Assembly (NCBI RefSeq): GCF_009696045.1
Contig: NZ_VUMT01000021.1
Location: 1 to 45,335 of the forward strand
Direction: 5' to 3'
Length of the DNA: 45,335 nucleotides
Origin: Velocimicrobium porci
Lineage (GTDB): Bacteria > Bacillota > Clostridia > Lachnospirales > Lachnospiraceae
A program made the translations under genes and the position numbers. The notes below the pieces were generated by a model, which was not told the origin of the DNA, did no database searches, and saw nothing but the letters and a program-made list of their open reading frames with translations. Shown one piece after another: positions 25,440 through 31,782 of the stretch (positions are counted from its first letter, which is position 1; each line of letters opens with the position of its first letter).

Positions 25440-26267
25440 GTGAAAAAGGAAAACAAAAGTGCTTTTTTCAAGGGGAAAGGCTTCTATGCAGCACTAACTG
25501 CGGGTGTTGCAGCAGTATTTGCAGTAGGCATTATCGGTACTCATATGCTTTCCAATGAAAATAAAAATGTAGAGCAAAACAAACAGCCATCTTCTATTGC
25601 AGAGCAAAAGAGAGATGAATTAAAGGTGGCAGACGCAGGTCAAGAGAAAAAGAAAATATCAGAAGAGCAAAAGGAACAGATAGCAGAGAATACAGAAGAG
25701 AAAAAAGCTCCGGATACAGAAGATGGAAGTTCGGAAACGGATAAAAAGAAAGATGAACAGATATCTGACATAGGAAAAACAGAAGAAACAGCAGAAGCAG
25801 AAGAACCAATGAAGGCGGTATTGAGTAATGACAGTAAAATATCAAATCAGTCGTTTGATGAAGACGCAGGTCTTCTCTGGCCGATAAAAGGAGAAATTGT
25901 TTTAGATTATAGTATGGATAAACCGGTATATTTTAAAACATTGGCACAATATAAATGTAATCCGGCCTTATTAATAGCAGGAAAGAAAAACATGGATGTT
26001 GTCAGTGCAGCAGCAGGTGTTATTACAAAAGTGGATAAAAATGAGGAAACAGGAATTACAATAACGGCCTCAATAGGGGACGATTATCAATTAGTTTATG
26101 GACAGCTTGCAGATGTAAAAGTTAAGAAAGGTGATCAGGTAAAAGCCGGTCAGGTGTTAGGAAAGCTTGCTGAACCAACAAAATATTATAAAGAGGAAGG
26201 AACGAATCTTTTCTTTGAAGTATTAGAAGGAGAAGAAAGCGTTAACCCATTATTATTATTGCAGTAG
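25440..26267 (+). CDS. SpoIIQ-like protein with degenerate M23 domain
   Basis: Single-pass membrane protein of about 275 residues starting at GTG 25440, just after GAGGTGAT. A helix (about 14-35) is followed by a charged Glu/Lys-rich linker and a LytM/M23 fold (about 150-275: LLWPIKGEIVLDYS, VVSAAAGVITKVDKNEETG, KVKKGDQVKAGQVLGKL). The catalytic HxH is replaced (LVYGQL, LFFEV), so it is not an active endopeptidase. SpoIIQ of Bacillus has the same layout and length, and it binds SpoIIIAH across the engulfing septum. A sigma-F-type promoter supports this identity. SpoIIIAH is not in the window. Confidence 0.75.
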   Translation: MKKENKSAFFKGKGFYAALTAGVAAVFAVGIIGTHMLSNENKNVEQNKQPSSIAEQKRDELKVADAGQEKKKISEEQKEQIAENTEEKKAPDTEDGSSETDKKKDEQISDIGKTEETAEAEEPMKAVLSNDSKISNQSFDEDAGLLWPIKGEIVLDYSMDKPVYFKTLAQYKCNPALLIAGKKNMDVVSAAAGVITKVDKNEETGITITASIGDDYQLVYGQLADVKVKKGDQVKAGQVLGKLAEPTKYYKEEGTNLFFEVLEGEESVNPLLLLQ

Positions 26268-26295
26268 GAGAAATGGAACCATTTCTCCTACTTTT
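26267..26295 (+). terminator. Terminator of the SpoIIQ-like gene
   Basis: GGAGAAATGG (26267-26276) and CCATTTCTCC (26279-26288) form a near-perfect palindrome followed by TACTTTT. Confidence 0.7.
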
Positions 26296-26313
26296 CATAT
26301 ATTATAGTAAAGA

Positions 26314-26427
26314 AGCGAAAATGGAACAGATACATATTGAAAATTCGCAGTTGATTCTATTTTTACAAGACTAATTCATTTTCGCTGTTTATAAAAATTA
26401 TGAAAAAATACGAGTAAAGTCAACTGC
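26314..26427. repeat. Interleaved inverted repeats in noncoding DNA
   Basis: AGCGAAAATG (26314-26323) pairs with CATTTTCGCT (26377-26386). GCAGTTGA (26347-26354) pairs with TCAACTGC (26420-26427), crossing the first pair. The 290-base region 26268-26558 contains no gene and ends with a TATAAT (26510-26515) before the secreted protein. Confidence 0.35.
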
Positions 26428-26558
26428 TTTATATATTAGATAGAAAATAGGTGCTATATAAATAGCTGCTAGTGCAAAGGTATTATTGTGGGAAGGCAGA
26501 AATCTATGATATAATTAAAACGTATGATCATTAGACTTAAAAGAAAAGGAGCTTTAAA

Positions 26559-27791
26559 ATGCAAAAAAAGAGTCAGTATAAATGGACAAAGAAATTATTT
26601 GGGATAGTATTTGTAACTATATTAATGTTTTCTTGCAAATTATCTGTGGATACAGTAGAAGCGGCTTCGGTTACAGATGAAAATGGTAAACAGGTGAATA
26701 CAATAACTTCACGTGTTGTTACATCGGGAGATAAAGTTGACGCAAATAAGTACACGCAACATACAATAGTATTGCCAACAGCAGAAAAACAAGTGATTAT
26801 TCCAGTTGAGTTAAGTAAATCAGGATACTATAAATTAGGGATAGAGGTAGCAGATAACTATGGAGTGAGTGGATATATATCAGCAAAGCTGTATTCTGAT
26901 GCAGATTGTACAAAGTCCTTAATAGGAATACATCCTTCGATTTTTTTGAATCAGGGAACATCAAATTTTGGATATATGAGTATTTCTAAGGCAGGTACTT
27001 ATTATCTGAAATTATCTGCGTCATCCGAGTTATGTAAAAACTATGAAAGTATTTCAATAAAATTAAAAGGTAATTTATTTAATGGAGATAATCGCACATT
27101 AACTAGTAATAAATATACAACAACTTATAGAAAAGACAGTAGATATGTATATTATAAGGTTAATGTAAAAAAGACAGGCTATATTACGGTAAAACAAAAT
27201 CAGTTAGTGCAGGACAATTCAGGAACTTTTGTGATAAAAGAGGAGGATACATCTTCTTATGTTGCATTGTGCAATAGCAAAAAGAAAGAATTGACGCCGG
27301 ACTGTTATAATAGTTATAAAACGACAAAAAATAAGCAAATATTTGGAGTAAAAAAAGGTACATATTATTTAAAAGTAAAAGCTTATCTTACAAATCCATA
27401 TCGTATTAAATACACTTTCAAAGCGTTAACAGATCAGTCTGGCAGTAGTCAGAAATCTGCGAAAACAATAAAAAGCGGTAGTAGGGCAAACGGATTGGTT
27501 TTGGCGACAGATAAGACATCAAAAGTTGATTGGTATAAATTTTATTTGCCAAAAAAGCAAAATGTAAGTATTTCTATTTTCGGAGATACATGTAACACTT
27601 CTGGTTCTATTCGGGTACAGATTATTCCACCTAAAAAGGTGATTTTATTTGGAGATACATTTAGTGCCGGTGGAACAGGATTCAAAAAGGCTGTCAAATC
27701 AAAAGACAAATTTAATGCAGGTACTTATTATCTTAAAGTTACAAAGACAAATGATAATGTAACCGGTCATTATACAATCACAGTTAAATAA
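26559..27791 (+). CDS. Secreted protein with repeated PPC-like beta domains, function unknown
   Basis: Exported protein of 410 residues with a signal peptide (about 1-36, ending VEAAS). The rest is beta-rich and consists of about three related units, each ending with a YYLKL-type strand: SKAGTYYLKLSAS, KKGTYYLKVKAYL and NAGTYYLKVTKT. This pattern resembles bacterial pre-peptidase C-terminal (PPC) domains, but no protease accompanies them. No anchor motif is seen, so it is probably released or loosely held at the surface. I do not recognise a specific family. The start follows AAAGGAG. Confidence 0.75.
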   Translation: MQKKSQYKWTKKLFGIVFVTILMFSCKLSVDTVEAASVTDENGKQVNTITSRVVTSGDKVDANKYTQHTIVLPTAEKQVIIPVELSKSGYYKLGIEVADNYGVSGYISAKLYSDADCTKSLIGIHPSIFLNQGTSNFGYMSISKAGTYYLKLSASSELCKNYESISIKLKGNLFNGDNRTLTSNKYTTTYRKDSRYVYYKVNVKKTGYITVKQNQLVQDNSGTFVIKEEDTSSYVALCNSKKKELTPDCYNSYKTTKNKQIFGVKKGTYYLKVKAYLTNPYRIKYTFKALTDQSGSSQKSAKTIKSGSRANGLVLATDKTSKVDWYKFYLPKKQNVSISIFGDTCNTSGSIRVQIIPPKKVILFGDTFSAGGTGFKKAVKSKDKFNAGTYYLKVTKTNDNVTGHYTITVK

Positions 27792-27805
27792 ATTGGAAAT
27801 GAAAG

Positions 27806-27846
27806 ACTTCTGGTTCAATTCATGGCGAAATGGACCAGAAGTTTTT
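27806..27846. terminator. Terminator after the PPC-like gene
   Basis: ACTTCTGGTTCA (27806-27817) pairs with TGGACCAGAAGT (27831-27842) and is followed by five T. It separates convergent genes. Confidence 0.8.
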
Positions 27847-27864
27847 CTATTACAGATGGGGAAT

Positions 27865-28539
27865 TTATAAAGGCAATACAGTAACAAATTGATACATTAA
27901 GATAAAGTGACATATACTTCCTCCTATTACAAACAGATGGAACACTTCATGAGAACCAAAGACTTTATGTCTGGAATTAAAAATTGGAAGTTTTAGTGCG
28001 TATATAATGCCACCAATCGTGTAAATAATACCGCCTGCTAACAGCCATAAAAATCCTGCTTTTGGAAGGGAGTGAATAATAGGGACAAATGCAAATACAC
28101 AAGTCCATCCCATTGCAATATATAAAACAGATGATATCCATTTTGGACAATAAACCCAAAATAGTTTTAATGTCATTCCAGCGATTGCAATTGACCAGAT
28201 TAGAATGAGAAGCCCAATTCCAAGTTTTCCTCCAAGAACAACAAGACAAATTGGAGTATAACTTCCAGCAATCATAACAAAAATCATCATATGATCGCAT
28301 TTTTTTAGAATCCGGTTTGTGCGTTCTGACAAATCAAATGTATGATAAATTGTACTTGCTGCATAAAGTAGGATCATACTTATAATAAAGATTGCCAAAG
28401 AAACCAGATAGATTGGATCAGGTTGTTTGGCTGCTTTCATAAGAAGTGGAAGCGATGAGAATATGGCCATCATCATACCTATAAAATGAGTGATGGCACT
28501 GCCTGGATCTTTTGCTTTTAATAATTTTAAATGTTTCAT
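27865..28539 (-). CDS. Hemolysin III family (PAQR/YqfA-like) membrane protein
   Basis: Seven-helix membrane protein of 224 residues. ATG 28539 is preferred to the longer frame because GGAGG stands seven bases before it. Conserved family residues are visible: AASTIYHTFD with the Ser and His near the first third, KKCDHMMIFVMIAGSYTP, and the late SHEVFHLFV; these His and Asp residues form a metal site in the superfamily. Despite the name, members are likely membrane-linked hydrolases or lipid-homeostasis proteins, and haemolysis is not implied. Nothing downstream shares its strand. Confidence 0.88.
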   Translation of the reverse strand: MKHLKLLKAKDPGSAITHFIGMMMAIFSSLPLLMKAAKQPDPIYLVSLAIFIISMILLYAASTIYHTFDLSERTNRILKKCDHMMIFVMIAGSYTPICLVVLGGKLGIGLLILIWSIAIAGMTLKLFWVYCPKWISSVLYIAMGWTCVFAFVPIIHSLPKAGFLWLLAGGIIYTIGGIIYALKLPIFNSRHKVFGSHEVFHLFVIGGSICHFILMYQFVTVLPL

Positions 28540-28585
28540 AAAAAACCTCCTTGTAGGAATTATATGCAACATGCAATGTGAATAT

Positions 28586-28599
28586 TACTATACATAGTA
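28586..28599. promoter_or_regulatory. 14-bp palindrome upstream of the hemolysin III gene
   Basis: TACTATACATAGTA has perfect 6-bp arms around AC and lies 47 bases before the minus-strand start. It is operator-like, but no regulator is identified. Confidence 0.35.
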
Positions 28600-28699
28600 T
28601 TTAAAACTACATCTTGCGATATTAATGTTACATCATAAAAAGAAAAAATGCAATTGTTTTTTAGAAAATGGCTTTGTTTTGAAAAGTAATGAAAAAAAC

Positions 28700-28727
28700 T
28701 TACAAGTGGTAAAAAATGTGATATAAT
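28700..28727 (+). promoter_or_regulatory. Promoter before the DUF951 gene
   Basis: TTACAA (28700-28705) and TATAAT (28722-28727) with a 16-base spacer. The -10 box sits in the left copy of a direct repeat. Confidence 0.5.
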
Positions 28728-28840
28728 AAGCGTAAATGAGCAGGAGTAAGCGCAGCTTGTTCATAGCGAGTGGCGAATGTCGATTACGATAGCTGCGTAT
28801 GCAGCGGTAAGCACTGAAGATGCGAATCGTGATATAATAA
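28718..28840. repeat. 111-bp segment bounded by a 12-bp direct repeat containing a -10 box
   Basis: GTGATATAATAA occurs at 28718-28729 and again at 28829-28840. The segment between has CGCAGCT (28751-28757) with AGCTGCG (28791-28797), and overlapping it GCTGC-GTAT-GCAGC (28792-28805). The second TATAAT has no good -35. It looks like a small intergenic element inserted in a promoter. The remaining DNA of 28540-28891 shows nothing else clear. Confidence 0.5.
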
Positions 28841-28891
28841 ACATTAAAACGAAAACAGGAAATAAAGGGAAGGAGAAAAGTTGAGAAAAAG

Positions 28892-29077
28892 ATGGATATT
28901 CAAGTAGGAGATATTATAAAAATGAAAAAACAGCATCCTTGTGGCAGTAAAGAATGGGAAGTGTTAAGGATTGGAATTGATTTCCGCTTAAAATGTATGG
29001 GATGCGAACATCAGATTATGATTCCAAGGAAGCAGGTTGAAAAAAATATTCGAGGTATTCAAAGACCTGAAAGTTAG
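28892..29077 (+). CDS. DUF951 family protein (YyzM-like)
   Basis: Small 61-residue protein matching DUF951 throughout: DIQVGDIIKMKKQHPCGSK, WEVLRIGIDFRLKC and GCEHQIMIPRKQVEK. The three cysteines (in HPCG and KCMGC) suggest a metal site. Its function is unknown, but it is widely conserved in Bacillota near rpsF and other origin-proximal genes, as here. The ATG lies 20 bases after AAGGAG, with a short TTG frame in between, so initiation may be inefficient. Confidence 0.85.
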   Translation: MDIQVGDIIKMKKQHPCGSKEWEVLRIGIDFRLKCMGCEHQIMIPRKQVEKNIRGIQRPES

Positions 29078-29236
29078 TTAATAAAAATCAGTTCATTGCA
29101 CAGAAAGTTTTTGAGTCCGGGAAAGAACAAAAAAGTGACTGGAAATTCAATGATTGAAGAAACATATTATAAAAAGATGATTTATAATTATAGATTGGAA
29201 TTCCTCTAAAAAATGAGGATGGAAAATAAAAAAGAC

Positions 29237-29265
29237 TTGCAATAAAAATAAAATTATGTTAGAAT
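29237..29265 (+). promoter_or_regulatory. Promoter of rpsF-ssb-rpsR
   Basis: TTGCAA (29237-29242) and TAGAAT (29260-29265) with a 17-base spacer. The earlier part of the gap (29078-29236) shows nothing else. Confidence 0.7.
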
Positions 29266-29300
29266 ATTAAAACGTGAGTAGTTTATACAAAATTTTCCTT

Positions 29301-29332
29301 GCTCTTTGCTGAGAAGATAAAATACAAAGAGC
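29301..29332 (+). promoter_or_regulatory. Leader hairpin before rpsF
   Basis: GCTCTTTG (29301-29308) pairs with CAAAGAGC (29325-29332) around 16 bases, just before AAAGGAGG. Many bacteria have an S6:S18-binding autoregulatory leader here. I do not see the CCG bulge typical of that motif, so the identity is open. Confidence 0.45.
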
Positions 29333-29360
29333 CAGAGACCAAAAGGAGGTGCAGACAACT

Positions 29361-29648
29361 ATGAATAAGTATGAATTAGTGTTAGTTGTAAGTGCAAAAA
29401 TCGAAGATGATGCTAGAGTAGCAACTGTAGAAAAAGTAAAAGAATACTTAACACAGTTTGGTGGAACAATTACAAACGTTGATGAATGGGGTAAGAAAAA
29501 ATTAGCTTACGAAATTCAGAAAATGAGAGAAGGATTCTACTACTTCATCCAATTCGATGCTGATTCAACAGTTCCAGCAGAAATCGAACAAAGAGTTCGT
29601 ATTATGGAAAATGTAATCAGATACTTATGCGTTAAACAAGAGGCATAG
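29361..29648 (+). CDS. rpsF: 30S ribosomal protein S6
   Basis: S6 of the small subunit, 95 residues, partner of S18 on the platform. ATG 29361 (MNKYELVLVVSAK) matches the family N-terminus; a GTG 12 bases earlier overlaps the ribosome binding site. VDEWGKKKLAYEIQKMREGFYYFIQF is the conserved core (in shorter pieces DEWGKKKLAY and EGFYYFIQF). It heads the classic rpsF-ssb-rpsR operon. Confidence 0.97.
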   Translation: MNKYELVLVVSAKIEDDARVATVEKVKEYLTQFGGTITNVDEWGKKKLAYEIQKMREGFYYFIQFDADSTVPAEIEQRVRIMENVIRYLCVKQEA

Positions 29649-29669
29649 TAGTAAAGGAGGTTTTTCCTC

Positions 29670-30110
29670 ATGAATAAATTGATTTTAATGGGTCGCTTGA
29701 CAAGAGATCCTGAAGTTAGATATTCCCAGGGAGAGAATTCCTTGGCAATCGCCAGATTTAGTATTGCAGTAGACCGTCGTTTTAAACGTGCCGGTGAACC
29801 GGAAGCAGATTTCTTTAATTGTACTTCTTTCGGAAAGCAAGCTGAATTTGTAGAGCGTTACTTGAAGCAGGGTACTAAGATTTTACTTAGTGGTAGAGTT
29901 CAGAATGATAATTATACCAACAAAGAAGGTCAGAAAGTATATAGTGTTCAAGTAATGGTTGACGAAATTGAATTTGCAGAAAGCAAAAATGCGAGTGCAG
30001 AGAATGCAGGCTTCCGTCCCGCAGCTCAGGCACCACAGCCAAGCCAAGCCGTTGGAGATGGATTTATGAACATCCCAGATGGAATTGACGAAGAATTACC
30101 ATTTAATTAG
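29670..30110 (+). CDS. ssb: Single-stranded DNA-binding protein
   Basis: Replication and repair protein that coats single-stranded DNA, 146 residues. The OB fold covers about 1-105 (MNKLILMGRLTRDPEVRYSQ, FFNCTSFGKQAEF, GRVQNDNYTNKEGQKVYSVQ). A Gln/Pro-rich linker follows, and the acidic tip DGIDEELPFN recruits partner proteins. It stands between rpsF and rpsR as in Bacillus. Confidence 0.97.
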   Translation: MNKLILMGRLTRDPEVRYSQGENSLAIARFSIAVDRRFKRAGEPEADFFNCTSFGKQAEFVERYLKQGTKILLSGRVQNDNYTNKEGQKVYSVQVMVDEIEFAESKNASAENAGFRPAAQAPQPSQAVGDGFMNIPDGIDEELPFN

Positions 30111-30161
30111 ATGATAGATGCTGCTTATAGGGCAGTAATGATGATAAGGAGGTTATAAGTC

Positions 30162-30437
30162 ATGGCATACAATAAAAATGACAGAGGCGATAGAGCAGAT
30201 TCTCCTATGAAGAGAAGAGGCGCACGCAGAAGAAAAAAAGTTTGCGTTTTTTGTGCTGATAAAGAACACAACACAATCGATTATAAAGATGTAAATAAAT
30301 TAAAAAGATACGTATCTGAAAGAGGCAAAATTCTTCCTAGAAGAATTACAGGAAACTGTGCAAAACACCAGAGAGCTCTTACAGTAGCAATCAAACGTGC
30401 ACGTCATATCGCTTTAATGCCTTATACAACAGAATAA
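30162..30437 (+). CDS. rpsR: 30S ribosomal protein S18
   Basis: S18, 91 residues, binds S6 and 16S rRNA. The conserved parts are [21 protein letters not shown], with a cysteine pair, and [18 protein letters not shown] followed by [14 protein letters not shown]. The basic N-terminal stretch [10 protein letters not shown] precedes it. A strong AAGGAGG lies before the start, and a terminator ends the operon. Confidence 0.97.
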   Translation: MAYNKNDRGDRADSPMKRRGARRRKKVCVFCADKEHNTIDYKDVNKLKRYVSERGKILPRRITGNCAKHQRALTVAIKRARHIALMPYTTE

Positions 30438-30449
30438 GAAAAACTTTTG

Positions 30450-30487
30450 GAGTCACTTTGCATTTTGATATGCGGAGTGGCTCTTTT
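30450..30487 (+). terminator. Terminator of rpsF-ssb-rpsR
   Basis: GAGTCACT (30450-30457) pairs with AGTGGCTC (30476-30483) and GCAT with ATGC inside, followed by T residues. Confidence 0.8.
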
Positions 30488-30692
30488 GCAATTTTTGTGG
30501 ATTAAATTAGGAATAACAATTAGAATGAAAATGTCAAAAAAAGGAAATATATTTTGCTTTTGTGCAAAATTGTATATTATTGTCTTGAAAAAATTAAAAA
30601 TTTAAAAAATAATTCTAATTACCTATTTATAGTGCGATAAATTTATGATAAGCTCGTAATGTTATGAATTTGACTTTAGAAGGGAGTAAGTT

Positions 30693-31691
30693 ATGAAAAC
30701 AAAAAGAAATACAAAAGTTTTTTCTATGTTATTAGCATTTTTAATTTGTGTATGTTCAGTATTTACTAATGCTAGTGTCGGCAAGGCTGCCGAATACCAA
30801 TCAATATTAAAAAACTCAGGAGTTGCGATGGCAAACCAAGAAGTAAATAATGATTTTACTTTAGATATAAATAAGAATGTATATTTTGGATTTGCTGTAC
30901 CGGCACCGGTAAATTGTGAGGTAAGTGTATATAATAGTGCCGGACAACTTTATAAGAGTACTGTTCCAATCAGTGAAAGCGATTGGGAGTTTTCAGAAGG
31001 TCTTTATATTTTTGCATTTCCTGGTGGCAATATGCCGGCAGGTGATTATTCTATAAAGCTTACATTTGATGAAGATACTCAATATATGGTAATGATTAAG
31101 GCGGATAAGCAGATAGCTACAATTAGTACAAAATCAGCGACTGTAACTGCTGGTTTTACGAAAAGGCTTAAAGTAAATAATACAAGCGGAAAGGTAACTT
31201 GGTCATCTAGTAAAAAAAGCGTTGCTGCTGTAAGCAGTAATGGTGTTGTTACTGCTAAAAAGCCGGGGAAGGCTACAATTACAGCTAAAACAAAAGATGG
31301 TCAGAAATTAACTTGCAAGGTTACTGTAAAGGAAAATATATTTAAAGAAACAAAACTTTCTACATCGAATGTTTATTATGGGCAATGTGGCTTACAAGTG
31401 TATAATGCTTCTTATGCCTCAAACGGCGATTTGGTGTTAAAATGTAAGTTTTTAAATAATTCGGGACATTGGGTAAATGCATTAAAAAATACTCAAATTA
31501 CATTTAAGACAGATGCAGGAAAGACGATTGGAACTTATTCTGCTTCCACAATAAATATGAGTGTGGCACACACTTCTTCAAAGAACTTTACAGTAAAAAT
31601 TAAAAAATCAAAATTAAAGATTAAAAAAGCAGATCTTCGTAATGCAAGCTACAAGACAAGCGGTAAATATCAATATAAAATTTATTATTAA
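30693..31691 (+). CDS. Secreted protein with a Big_2 immunoglobulin-like domain
   Basis: Exported protein of 332 residues. A signal peptide covers about 1-32 (VGKAA). Residues 45-145 form a beta-rich domain like a PPC unit (VYFGFAVPAPVNCEVSVYN, GDYSIKLTFDEDTQYMVMI). Residues about 148-218 are a bacterial Ig-like Big_2 domain with its signature GKVTWSSSKKSVAAV, VVTAKKPGKATITAK and CKVTVK. A final domain (about 225-332) ends in a Lys-rich strand region. No sorting motif or enzyme domain is seen. It is probably a surface or adhesion-related protein; the target is unknown. AGAAGGGAG precedes the start. Confidence 0.82.
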   Translation: MKTKRNTKVFSMLLAFLICVCSVFTNASVGKAAEYQSILKNSGVAMANQEVNNDFTLDINKNVYFGFAVPAPVNCEVSVYNSAGQLYKSTVPISESDWEFSEGLYIFAFPGGNMPAGDYSIKLTFDEDTQYMVMIKADKQIATISTKSATVTAGFTKRLKVNNTSGKVTWSSSKKSVAAVSSNGVVTAKKPGKATITAKTKDGQKLTCKVTVKENIFKETKLSTSNVYYGQCGLQVYNASYASNGDLVLKCKFLNNSGHWVNALKNTQITFKTDAGKTIGTYSASTINMSVAHTSSKNFTVKIKKSKLKIKKADLRNASYKTSGKYQYKIYY

Positions 31692-31695
31692 TTTT

Positions 31696-31743
31696 AAAGG
31701 ACTGTTGCAGAATACAAACTTATTTTGCAACAGTCCTTTTTAA
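31696..31743. terminator. Bidirectional terminator between convergent genes
   Basis: A perfect 14-bp stem pairs AAAGGACTGTTGCA (31696-31709) with TGCAACAGTCCTTT (31726-31739). T-runs follow on the plus strand. Confidence 0.85.
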
Positions 31744-31782
31744 ACTTTTTACCTTATGAATTGATTCTATTTTAGCTTTTTA

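Noticed and set aside
27865-28539. Hemolysin III as a toxin
   Set aside because: The name is historical; the protein is a PAQR-type membrane protein and nothing here shows a haemolytic role.
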